A program made the translations under genes and the position numbers. A stretch of 11,364 nucleotides of DNA from Candidatus Levybacteria bacterium RIFCSPLOWO2_01_FULL_42_15 (GTDB taxonomy: Bacteria; Patescibacteriota; Microgenomatia; Levybacterales; UBA12049): NCBI GenBank assembly GCA_001784055.1, contig MFOZ01000006.1:1-11364 (forward strand). Reading direction: 5' to 3'. Under the pieces are notes generated by a model. It was not told the DNA's origin, made no database searches, and worked only from the letters and a program-made list of their open reading frames with translations. Each line of letters begins with the position of its first letter. Position 1 is the first letter of the stretch. Shown piece by piece: positions 1 through 7,301 of the stretch.

Positions 1-850
1 TCAACATAGGATTCGCGTCGCTCTTCAGTTGAGATTCGATTGCCGAAATTTCTGATAATGGAGTGTTTGTCGCAAGTGTAAAATATTGAAGAATAAGACC
101 GTCCGTAATTGCCATTGTTTTTGCGTACATGTCGTTGGGTTCATCATCAAGCCAAATGGTATTTCCCCATGACTTGCTCATTTTTCTTCCGTCAGTTCCT
201 GTAAGAAATTCATTCGCGATAATAAAAGACTCTTTATTACGAAGATCTTTCTGAAGACTCCTTCCTGTTTGCATGTTAAATGTTTGGTCAGTTCCACCCA
301 ATTGAACGTCAGTATCTAAAAAATAGCTGTCATATCCTTGCATAACTGGATACAATGCTTCATGAAGACCAACGTATTTTCCCGCATCAAGGCGTTTACG
401 GATCAATTCCCTGCCGGCAAAATCACCAAATGAAAAATGTTGACACAGCTTAACGATTTCAGAAAATGATAATTTACTTAACCATTCACTGTTGAACCGA
501 ACTTTCGCTTTTGAAAAATCCAAAATTTTTTCCGCCTGCTTTTTGTACGTTTTGAAGTTTTCTTCGATTTGCCCTGTGGTAAGAACCGGTCTCTCCGAAT
601 CCTTGTCTGAAGTGTCTCCAATAAGTGCGGTAAAATCGCCAATGAGAAATGTAACGCTATGTCCCAGCTCTGCGAACGCTTGGAGTTTTTTTAGAGGTAC
701 CGCGTTGCCAAGATGAATTCTTGTCGCAGTGGGATCGATACCAAGATATATATCAAGCCTTTTCTTATCTTTAAGGAGTTTTTTGAGCGCTTGTTTTGAA
801 GGAATGACATTAGCAACCCCTCGAGTTAAAATTTCTTCAATCTTGTCCAT
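1..850 (-). CDS. tyrS: Tyrosine--tRNA ligase, N-terminal 283 codons (cut by window edge)
   Basis: Cytoplasmic class I aminoacyl-tRNA synthetase that activates tyrosine with ATP and charges tRNA-Tyr. The reading frame is open from ATG at 850 to the window edge. The class I signature HLGN is at residues 46-49 (GIDPTATRIHLGN context) and the second signature KMSKS is at 223-227 (GTDGRKMSKSWGN). The tyrosine-binding stretch around QGYDSYFLDTDVQLGGTDQ lies between them. The KMSKS form, rather than KFGKT, points to the TyrZ-like bacterial group. The C-terminal tRNA-binding part (usually an S4-like domain) lies outside the window. The start is fixed by the HLGN spacing and by a -10 box just upstream. 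The gene is divergent from the PBP gene, with 84 bp between the two start codons. Family assignment is firm; the subgroup is an inference. Confidence 0.95.
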   Translation of the reverse strand, partial: MDKIEEILTRGVANVIPSKQALKKLLKDKKRLDIYLGIDPTATRIHLGNAVPLKKLQAFAELGHSVTFLIGDFTALIGDTSDKDSERPVLTTGQIEENFKTYKKQAEKILDFSKAKVRFNSEWLSKLSFSEIVKLCQHFSFGDFAGRELIRKRLDAGKYVGLHEALYPVMQGYDSYFLDTDVQLGGTDQTFNMQTGRSLQKDLRNKESFIIANEFLTGTDGRKMSKSWGNTIWLDDEPNDMYAKTMAITDGLILQYFTLATNTPLSEISAIESQLKSDANPML

Positions 851-859
851 AACGCCCTA

Positions 860-888
860 AGTATAGCACGGGAATAAAGGCGCGGCAA
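860..888 (-). promoter_or_regulatory. tyrS promoter, start of transcription 2-3 nt before the ATG
   Basis: On the minus strand, TTGCCG (888-883) and an extended -10 TGCTATACT (868-860, hexamer 865-860) are separated by 17 bp. The hexamer ends 9 nt before the ATG at 850, so transcription should begin near 853 and the mRNA would carry a leader of about 3 nt, too short for a normal Shine-Dalgarno interaction. Confidence 0.65.
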
Positions 889-896
889 TATGTTAT

Positions 897-927
897 TTGA
901 TGTAAGAGGCATGAGTTTTGGTATAAT
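897..927 (+). promoter_or_regulatory. PBP gene promoter with extended -10
   Basis: A consensus extended -10 TGGTATAAT occupies 919-927. A weak TTGATG sits at 897-902 with a 19-bp spacer, so the extended -10 probably does most of the work. The hexamer ends 7 nt before ATG 935, which places the transcription start at 934 or 935. That implies a leaderless mRNA and argues against the in-frame ATG at 890, which lies upstream of the promoter. Confidence 0.65.
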
Positions 928-934
928 AGAGAGT

Positions 935-3295
935 ATGACCGATTTTAGAAGCAGGAGACAAAGGTTAAATATTCTTGTTACGTATAAAATCGCGAGGTTC
1001 CTCTTTTTTGGATTTGTTGGGCTTGTTATTGTGGTATTTGTTCTTTTTATCTGGTACAGCCGGGACCTTCCCACTCCCGCCAAACTTTCTGCCAGTAATC
1101 TTTCCCAATCAACCCGCATTTTAGACAGAAACGGAATCGTTTTATATGACGTGTTTAAGACAGAAAACAGAACGTACGTGGAGCTTAAAGAGATCCCCTT
1201 GTATGTGCGTCAGGCAACAATTGCCATAGAAAACAAAGACTTCTACGAAAATCAGGGGTTTTCTCTTATGGGTTATCTACGGGTATTAAAGGATTTTGTT
1301 CTGTTGCGGAGAGTAACGGGGGGATCAACGATTACCCAGCAGTTAGTCAAAAACACACTTCTCTCATCGGAACGCACTATTCCGCGCAAAATGAAAGAGT
1401 TTATTTTATCAATGCAGGTTGAGAGAAAATATAGCAAAGACCAAATCCTTGAGCTTTATCTAAACGTTGCGCCGTATGGCGGAACAGCAGTGGGGATTGA
1501 GGCTGCCGCAGAGAAATACTTTGGTAAAAAGGCAAAAGATTTAAGCCTTGTGGAGTCCACTATTCTTGCCGGTTTCCCCCAACGTCCCTCTTTTTACTCT
1601 CCCTACGGCCCAAATAAAGACGCTTATCAAAGGAGAACAAAAGACGTGTTGCGCAGAATGAGGGAGGACGGATATATTAGCAGAAAACAGGAGCTTGATA
1701 GCGTAAAGATGCTAGAAAACATAGCGTTTCTTCCCAAGAGCGAATCCATCAAGGCTCCTCATTTCTCCTTTTACGTAAAAGATTTGTTGGTGAAACAGTT
1801 TGGTAACGAGTTAGTAGAACAGGGAGGGTTGCAAGTTACTACAACGCTTGATTTCCCACTGCAACAGAAAACAGAGGAGATTGTTCGGGAAGAAATAGAA
1901 GCCGCAAGATTTCTTAAGGTTGGAAACGGAGCAAGCATCGTTTTGGATCCTAAAACGGGAGAAATTCTGGTAATGGTGGGGAGCAAAGACTTTTTTGATC
2001 AGCCGGATGAAGAAGAAAAAGAAAAAACAAAGGCAGATACTCAAAAACCTTTTGAAGGACAATTCAACGTGGTGGTTCAGGGTCTGCGCCAGCCGGGATC
2101 GGCAATAAAACCTATCACCTATGCAACCGCGCTTGAGAGGGGATACACGGCGTCGTCTCTTCTTATGGATACCAAAGTGGTATTTCCTAATCCGGGCGAA
2201 AAAAAAGATTATGAGCCGGAGAATTATGATAAAAAATTCCACGGGCCGGTCCAAATGCGGTTTACCTTGGGATCCTCTCTTAATATACCGGCAGTTAAAA
2301 CGCTTGCTTTGGTAGGCGTCAAAAACATGCTTACCACAGCCTATGCAATGGGTCTTACCACTCTTGAGCCAAGTGATAACAATATTAAGCGATTTGGACT
2401 GTCCATAACGCTTGGAGGAGGAGAAGTTCGTCTTATTGACCTTGCCTCTTCCTACAGCGCCTTTGCGAATGGGGGGTATAGGATTGATCCTATCTCCATT
2501 CTTAAAGTTACAGACAGAAAAGGAAACGTGCTCTATGAGCATAAAAACACGCAACCAAGAAGAGTTATAACGGAGGAGGTTGCGTTTATTATTTCCCACA
2601 TTCTTTTGGATAATAACGCGCGTCTTATTACGTTTGGGCAAAATTCGTACCTGAATATTTCCGGGAGGTCAATTGCCGTTAAGACCGGAACAACCGATGA
2701 TAAAAGAGATAACTGGACAATCGGTTGGACGCCAAATATTCTTGTTGCTACATGGGTTGGGAATAATGATAACAGCCCCATGGGAAATGTTGCCTCGGGA
2801 GTTACCGGAGCGGCTCCTATTTGGCGAAGAATTATTTTGGAAGCTCTTAGAGGGAAACCCAACGAAGATTTTAAAAAGCCGGATACGGTAATTGCGCTGA
2901 TGGTTGATGCTTACGGAGGCGGGCTTCCTGTTGAAGGGCGGCCCACGCGTTCCGAGTATTTTATTAAAGGAACAGAACCTCAGACATCAAGCCCCCTCTA
3001 TAAAAAAATTAAAGTCTCCAAAACGGATACTAATAAGTTAGCAAGCGATAGTGAAATTGAGAGAGGAGAATTTGATACGAAGGATTTTGTAGTGCTTTTT
3101 GAGAACGATCCGGTGTCGGGAGATGGCAAAAATCGTTGGCAAGAAGGGATTGATGCGTGGATTAACGAGAATTACAAAGACGATCCTCTGTATCATCCGC
3201 CAACCGAAAAATCCACTCGGGTTGTAGAAAACACCCCAACTCCAATTCCAACTCCAACTCCAACCCAAACCCCAATCCCTACGCTCGCTCCTTAA
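935..3295 (+). CDS. Class A penicillin-binding protein (bifunctional glycosyltransferase/transpeptidase, PBP1A-like)
   Basis: Membrane-anchored peptidoglycan synthase of 786 residues: it polymerises lipid II and cross-links the stem peptides outside the cell. A short basic cytoplasmic tail precedes one membrane helix (about 19-41). The GT51 domain follows, with catalytic Glu99 in ENKDFYENQG (99-108), GGSTITQQLVKN (129-140), and the RKMKEFILSMQVERKYSKDQ region (151-170). The transpeptidase domain has SAIK (Ser389, Lys392), SLN (448-450) and KTGT (583-586). The tail ends in a Pro/Thr repeat from about residue 767. GT51 motif 1 is atypical: the usual ED..F..H.G reads EN..F..N.G here. The start at 935 is preferred over ATG 890 because the -10 box lies between them. 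The 3' end overlaps pheT by 17 bp, tail to tail. Whether it acts as PBP1A or another class A enzyme cannot be told from sequence alone. Confidence 0.93.
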   Translation: MTDFRSRRQRLNILVTYKIARFLFFGFVGLVIVVFVLFIWYSRDLPTPAKLSASNLSQSTRILDRNGIVLYDVFKTENRTYVELKEIPLYVRQATIAIENKDFYENQGFSLMGYLRVLKDFVLLRRVTGGSTITQQLVKNTLLSSERTIPRKMKEFILSMQVERKYSKDQILELYLNVAPYGGTAVGIEAAAEKYFGKKAKDLSLVESTILAGFPQRPSFYSPYGPNKDAYQRRTKDVLRRMREDGYISRKQELDSVKMLENIAFLPKSESIKAPHFSFYVKDLLVKQFGNELVEQGGLQVTTTLDFPLQQKTEEIVREEIEAARFLKVGNGASIVLDPKTGEILVMVGSKDFFDQPDEEEKEKTKADTQKPFEGQFNVVVQGLRQPGSAIKPITYATALERGYTASSLLMDTKVVFPNPGEKKDYEPENYDKKFHGPVQMRFTLGSSLNIPAVKTLALVGVKNMLTTAYAMGLTTLEPSDNNIKRFGLSITLGGGEVRLIDLASSYSAFANGGYRIDPISILKVTDRKGNVLYEHKNTQPRRVITEEVAFIISHILLDNNARLITFGQNSYLNISGRSIAVKTGTTDDKRDNWTIGWTPNILVATWVGNNDNSPMGNVASGVTGAAPIWRRIILEALRGKPNEDFKKPDTVIALMVDAYGGGLPVEGRPTRSEYFIKGTEPQTSSPLYKKIKVSKTDTNKLASDSEIERGEFDTKDFVVLFENDPVSGDGKNRWQEGIDAWINENYKDDPLYHPPTEKSTRVVENTPTPIPTPTPTQTPIPTLAP
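3236..3277 (+). repeat. Degenerate hexanucleotide repeat (CCAACT-like, 7 units)
   Basis: Seven consecutive 6-bp units: CCAACT, CCAATT, CCAACT, CCAACT, CCAACC, CAAACC, CCAATC. They encode the alternating Thr-Pro tail of the PBP. Each unit is two codons, so slippage would change tail length without a frameshift. The array ends two bases before the pheT stop codon on the other strand. Confidence 0.8.
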
Positions 3296-5162
3296 GTTGT
3301 GTGCGAAGCGTCTTTTTTAGATAAGAGAGAATTTTTTCACGAATTCTTGAAACTTCTACCGTCGTTAAGTTGCGTTCCCTGCTTTGGTAGATGATATGAA
3401 AGGTTCGGGTATCTTCAAATCGATCAAGCAATGAGACGTCTTCAATAAGACCGCTTTGCTTTTTTATTGCCTCAATAATTCCTCCTGTTTTTACGCTTTG
3501 CGGCACTACAAGAGCAATATCTTCAATGATGGGAGGATATTGAGGGATAAGCTTAAAAGAAGTATGGTGTATTGCTTTTTCAAAAAGAGGAGATATGACG
3601 CTTTCTATGAGCACCCACTGATTGGTTATACGCACTACATCAAGCGTTACCTCTTCTTTGATTCCCAAATCGGAATAGAGGCGCTGAAAAATCCCCTTCA
3701 TGTGTAAAAACGATTTTGCGTTGGAAATTGCACACAAGGCGTAGTTTTCTTTTGCTTCCTTAATACTTCTTCCGCTATAGACTTTTCCCAACTCAAACAG
3801 TTCTATTGTTTTGGAAACAACTTTATTTTGCCTGAACGCTTTCATGAGTTGGGGGTACAAATGCAAACGTAAATATTCGTATTCGCGGCTCACTGGATTG
3901 TCAATCCGCAAACACTCCTCAGAGTTGATTCCGTGTTCTTCTATATCTTTTTCGCTCACTAGGCTATACGTGTAGATTTCTGAAAAACCGGAGGCTTTCA
4001 TGAGATTTTTTATAATGTTTTCCATCTTATATGGCTTTGCATAAGGAATTGGAATAGTTGGGATTGTTCCCGCAGGAAGAGTAAGCGGAAATCTGTTGTA
4101 GCCAAAATGTCTTGCAACCTCTTCAATAAGATCTTCTTCAATTTTTAAATCATTTCGGTACGTTGGGATAGTGCATTCAATAGAATCTTTAATGACTTTT
4201 GGAGAAAGATTAAGATTCTCCAGAATCGAAAGAACTTGTTTTTGGGATATTTCAATTCCGAGAATTTTATCTAACCGTTTGGATCTTACGTTTAATTTCC
4301 AAGGAGCAAATAGTTCGTCTTTCAGATCAATCACTTCGCTTGCGATTTCTCCTCCAGCGGTTTTTAGAATGAGCTCAACCGCCCGTGACAGCGCTCCCAT
4401 CATCCCGTTTTTATCTACCCCCTTTTCCAGGATTGTAGATGCATCGCTTCGCAAAGAGAGCGCTTGGGATGCTCTTCGAATCAGAACCGGATTGTCATAG
4501 GAGGTTTGCAGAAGGATACGCTTGGTTTTGCTAGAAATTCCGCTATTGAGTCCTCCTTTGATTCCCACCAAATCTACGATTCGGTTTTTGTCTTTAATAA
4601 TAATGGCGTCTTTGGGAAGAGTGTAAGTGGCATTATCAACGGTTGTAAACCGTTCTCCCCCCCTCGCCTTTTCTACAAAAAACTCGTGTCCCTGAATTTG
4701 GTCGTAATCAAACGCATGAAGAGGAATTCCTAGCTCAAACATCACATAATTGGTCACGTCCACAATGGCATTGATGGGCCTAAGTCTCACCTGTTTAAGT
4801 CTTTTGACAAGCCAGGCGGGTGATTCTTTAGGCTCTACCCCATCAATAAGAACTCCACTGTAATGCTCCAAAAGCTCAACGTTATTATGAATCGTAAACG
4901 GGAGTGTTTTTTTAGGTTTTGGGATGGGGGGTATGGTAAGTAATATTTTTTTATTCTCAAGCGCTGCGACTTCTCGTGCAATGCCTATGATTGAATACCA
5001 ATCCGGTCGGTTAGGCGTAATTTCTAAATCAAACACCGTTTCGTTTTCGTGCGTCTCAATTGCCTCTACTCCTATTCCCACCTCTGATAACTTTTCCGCA
5101 AGTTTTGTTACAGAAAGGGATGTGTCAACGTATTCTTTAATCCAAGATACCGGCGCCTTCAT
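3279..5162 (-). CDS. pheT: Phenylalanine--tRNA ligase beta subunit lacking the OB-fold domain
   Basis: Beta chain of the heterotetrameric class II PheRS, cytoplasmic; it carries the B3/B4 editing region and the anticodon-binding end. The protein has 627 residues against roughly 790-800 in well-studied bacteria. Residues 1-37 match the usual N-terminus (MKAPVSWIKEYVD...), but the next block is FDLEITPNRPDW (44-55), normally found after an OB-fold (EMAP-like) tRNA-binding insert of about 110 residues. That insert is absent. B3/B4 spans about 97-270 (LRPINAIVDVTNYV at 127-140), B5 about 290-360, the class II-like catalytic fold about 375-530, and the FDX-ACB anticodon-binding domain about 537-627. 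The stop is TAG at 3281-3279. Only 3 nt separate it from pheS and no Shine-Dalgarno is visible, so translational coupling is likely. Confidence 0.95.
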   Translation of the reverse strand: MKAPVSWIKEYVDTSLSVTKLAEKLSEVGIGVEAIETHENETVFDLEITPNRPDWYSIIGIAREVAALENKKILLTIPPIPKPKKTLPFTIHNNVELLEHYSGVLIDGVEPKESPAWLVKRLKQVRLRPINAIVDVTNYVMFELGIPLHAFDYDQIQGHEFFVEKARGGERFTTVDNATYTLPKDAIIIKDKNRIVDLVGIKGGLNSGISSKTKRILLQTSYDNPVLIRRASQALSLRSDASTILEKGVDKNGMMGALSRAVELILKTAGGEIASEVIDLKDELFAPWKLNVRSKRLDKILGIEISQKQVLSILENLNLSPKVIKDSIECTIPTYRNDLKIEEDLIEEVARHFGYNRFPLTLPAGTIPTIPIPYAKPYKMENIIKNLMKASGFSEIYTYSLVSEKDIEEHGINSEECLRIDNPVSREYEYLRLHLYPQLMKAFRQNKVVSKTIELFELGKVYSGRSIKEAKENYALCAISNAKSFLHMKGIFQRLYSDLGIKEEVTLDVVRITNQWVLIESVISPLFEKAIHHTSFKLIPQYPPIIEDIALVVPQSVKTGGIIEAIKKQSGLIEDVSLLDRFEDTRTFHIIYQSRERNLTTVEVSRIREKILSYLKKTLRTQLKERA

Positions 5163-5165
5163 ATT

Positions 5166-6197
5166 TTAGAATTGCTTAAGGACTCGAACGTCAGGGTTCG
5201 TGAGAGTTCTCAAGTCGTTTATCTGATACGTAAGAGCGATGATTCGGGAGAAGCCGGTTCCAAAGGCAAATCCTTGCCACTCTTTGGGATCAATCTTTGC
5301 TGTTTTTAAGACATTCGGATGGATCATGCCGGCTCCCAGGACCTCAACCCAGCCGGTTTTCTTACAAAAACCGCATCCTTTTCCCTTGCAAACACTGCAA
5401 CTCATATACGCCTCAACCCCCGGTTCTACAAAGGGAAAATTATGGCAAGTAAATCGCACCTTGGTGTCCTCTCCAAATAGCTGTTTTAAGAAGTATGTAA
5501 GCGTGCCAAACAAGTCAGTGAGAGTGACGTTTTTATCAATCATAAATCCCTCAAGCTGCCAGAACTCAAACCCGTGGGACGCGTCTACTTGCTCATAGCG
5601 ATACACTTTTCCCGGAACAATTACCCGCAGAGGAGGTTTTATTTTTTCCATTATCCTTCCCTGCATTGCCGATGTTTGTGTCCTTAAGATTATTTCTCCC
5701 GGGGTTATGTTTGTATTGCGCGTATCCAAAAAAAGTGTTTGCTGGGTATCTCGGGAAGGATGATCTTTTGGGATATTAAGCGCTTCAAAATTATAGTAGT
5801 CTGTTTCTATTTCGGGGCCGTCCGCAACCTGAAACCCAATGGTCTTGAAAATATCAATAGTCTCATTTAACACCTGCGTTGTTGGATGTAGATGCCCAAT
5901 AGGGGAAGGAATTCCGGGGTCTGTTTGGTCAATGTCGCAATTGATGGTTGTTTGGGATAAGAGCTCCTCAAGCTTTCTCCCCAGCGCATCTTCAATTTGT
6001 TTTTTTACGTCATTTGCAAGAACGCCAATTTCGGGGCGCTTCTCTATTGGCAGCTTTGCGATTCCTTTAATGGTAAGCGTTAGTTTTCCGCTTTTTCCCA
6101 AAAATTGGAGCCTTATCTCTTCCAGCTCTCTTTCTCCTTTTGCCTCAAGAATAAAAGAGAGCGCAGTATTTTTAGTATTAATAAGCTCTTCTTCCAT
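5166..6197 (-). CDS. pheS: Phenylalanine--tRNA ligase alpha subunit
   Basis: Catalytic chain of PheRS (343 residues, normal length), which activates phenylalanine and partners PheT. An N-terminal coiled-coil (about 1-85) is expected to contact tRNA-Phe. The class II core follows: HPTTQVL (104-110), HPSRDTQQTLFLD (146-158), LRTQTS (171-176), motif 2 GKVYRYEQVDASHG (196-209), EFWQLEG (211-217), and motif 3 around GFAFGTGFSR (309-318). Cys267, Cys270, Cys275 and Cys278 form a CxxC-x4-CxxC cluster that could bind zinc, as seen in many bacterial PheS proteins. LRTQTS differs from the commoner RTHTS. The start is 10 nt after the rplT stop with at most a weak GAG upstream. Conserved operon position next to rplT and pheT supports the call. 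Confidence 0.96.
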   Translation of the reverse strand: MEEELINTKNTALSFILEAKGERELEEIRLQFLGKSGKLTLTIKGIAKLPIEKRPEIGVLANDVKKQIEDALGRKLEELLSQTTINCDIDQTDPGIPSPIGHLHPTTQVLNETIDIFKTIGFQVADGPEIETDYYNFEALNIPKDHPSRDTQQTLFLDTRNTNITPGEIILRTQTSAMQGRIMEKIKPPLRVIVPGKVYRYEQVDASHGFEFWQLEGFMIDKNVTLTDLFGTLTYFLKQLFGEDTKVRFTCHNFPFVEPGVEAYMSCSVCKGKGCGFCKKTGWVEVLGAGMIHPNVLKTAKIDPKEWQGFAFGTGFSRIIALTYQINDLRTLTNPDVRVLKQF

Positions 6198-6207
6198 TTG
6201 CTCGTTG

Positions 6208-6558
6208 TTAGGCTTGTTTTGTTTTTTCTACAATGTGGGTAAATGTTTGAGGATCGTGCAGAACAAGATCGCTTAAGATTTTTCTATCAAGCTTTACGTT
6301 TGCTTTCTTAAGGTTATGTATAAATACGCTATAAGAAATCCCTTGTGCTTTTGTTGCCTCACTGATGCGGGTAATCCACAGCGCTCTAAAATCCCGTTTC
6401 TTAAGCTTTCTCCCATGATACGCATACGCACCCGCGTGGAGCGCAGCCTCATGAGCAACCCTGATGAGCTTGCTTTTTGTGCCTCGGTATCCTTTGGTCG
6501 TGTCTAGTAGCTTTTTGTGCTTTCGTCTGGATACGATGCCTCTTTTTATTCTTGCCAT
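6208..6558 (-). CDS. rplT: 50S ribosomal protein L20
   Basis: Large-subunit assembly protein of 116 residues, rich in Lys and Arg, that binds 23S rRNA. The start MARIKRG at 6558 matches the family start; an upstream in-frame extension to 6597 would lie inside rpmI and is not needed. The body is typical: GYRGTKSKLIRVAHEAALHA, DFRALWITRISEA and the C-terminal HDPQTFTHIVE region. A good Shine-Dalgarno, AAAGGAA at 6569-6563, lies within the end of rpmI, 5 nt from the ATG by its AGGA core. The gap to the rpmI stop is one base. In Escherichia coli and Bacillus subtilis L20 represses this operon through an RNA leader; I see no free intergenic room for such a leader here. Confidence 0.96.
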   Translation of the reverse strand: MARIKRGIVSRRKHKKLLDTTKGYRGTKSKLIRVAHEAALHAGAYAYHGRKLKKRDFRALWITRISEATKAQGISYSVFIHNLKKANVKLDRKILSDLVLHDPQTFTHIVEKTKQA

Positions 6559-6559
6559 G

Positions 6560-6754
6560 CTATTCCTTTCCAAGCAACTTCTTGATTCTCTTGGCAAAAG
6601 CGCCAGTAAGTTGTCCTGGTTCTTTAAGCCTTCGGATTCTTCGTTTTGACTTTTTACGCATCAAATGTCCCTGATACTGATGTCTAAAGAGCACTTTCCC
6701 CTTTTTAGTTATTTTGAACCGTTTGAGTACTGATTTCTTTGTTTTTCGCTTCAT
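6560..6754 (-). CDS. rpmI: 50S ribosomal protein L35
   Basis: Small basic large-subunit protein of 64 residues. MKRKTKKSVLKRFKITKKGK matches the L35 N-terminus, and HQYQGHLMRKKSKRRIRRL with the following LTGAFAKRIKKLL completes the family pattern. The start is ATG 6754; an open extension to 6835 runs through infC and has no L35 character. The first 50 nt (6754-6705) are also the end of infC in another frame. No strong Shine-Dalgarno is visible (only AGAAAG-like purines upstream), so initiation probably depends on ribosomes translating infC. The stop TAG lies one base before the rplT ATG. Confidence 0.95.
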   Translation of the reverse strand: MKRKTKKSVLKRFKITKKGKVLFRHQYQGHLMRKKSKRRIRRLKEPGQLTGAFAKRIKKLLGKE

Positions 6755-7301
6755 GTTGTTTTTTTCTTTCTGGAGAAAGAAGTGCAATAAGCTGTTTTCC
6801 TTCAAAGTGGGGCATTCTGTCAACCTTTGATACATCCGAAACGCTTGCGACGGTCTTCTTTACAATGTTTTGCCCAAATTCCGGATGCACAATTTGCCTT
6901 CCTCTGAATCTAACAACTAATCGAACCTTATCCCCGCTTATTAAAAAATCCCGTGCACGTCTGATCATAACATTGAGGTCATGATCGTTCATGAAGGGCC
7001 CGAGCCGTATCTCTTTTGTTTCCGATACCTTCGCTTTTCGCTTTTCTTCCCTTCTCTTTTTTTCTTCTTGATACAAAAATTTCTTAAAACCTACGATTTT
7101 TGCAACGGGAGGATTTGCTTTTGGCGCGATTTCTACCAAATCAAGTCCTTCTTCACGTGCCTTTACCAGCGCTTCATGTTTTGGGAAGACTCCCAATTGT
7201 TTTCCGTCCGATCCAATAACACGGAGGGAAGGAGCAAAAATGCGCTCGTTTGTTCGATAAAATTTTCTATGGTCGTCTCTTTTATGGTAACTTTTTCTCA
7301 A
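6705..7301 (-). CDS. infC: Translation initiation factor IF-3, TTG start
   Basis: IF3 binds the 30S subunit, blocks early 50S joining and checks initiator tRNA and start codon. The predicted protein has 198 residues. The N-domain is about 14-85 (FYRTNERIFAPSLRVIGSDG; GLDLVEIAPKANPPVAKI), then a Lys/Arg-rich linker, then the C-domain about 93-180 (KEIRLGPFMNDHDL; RFRGRQIVHPEFG). There is no ATG before the conserved N-domain: the first ATG in frame is deep inside the protein. The best start is TTG 7301-7299, with AGGA at 7310-7307 (5-nt spacing). A non-AUG start for infC recalls the AUU start of E. coli infC, through which IF3 limits its own synthesis. The gene overlaps thrS by 20 nt and rpmI by 50 nt. 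Confidence 0.93.
   Translation of the reverse strand: MRKSYHKRDDHRKFYRTNERIFAPSLRVIGSDGKQLGVFPKHEALVKAREEGLDLVEIAPKANPPVAKIVGFKKFLYQEEKKRREEKRKAKVSETKEIRLGPFMNDHDLNVMIRRARDFLISGDKVRLVVRFRGRQIVHPEFGQNIVKKTVASVSDVSKVDRMPHFEGKQLIALLSPERKKQHEAKNKEISTQTVQNN

Noticed and set aside
890..934. Upstream start of the PBP at ATG 890
   Set aside because: The 15 extra residues would be encoded by the -35 to -10 region itself, and the extended -10 points to transcription starting at 934-935.
1811..2641. Long open frame on the minus strand inside the PBP gene
   Set aside because: It is antisense to well-conserved PBP codons, is rich in Phe and Lys runs created by the opposite frame, and has no promoter or family resemblance.
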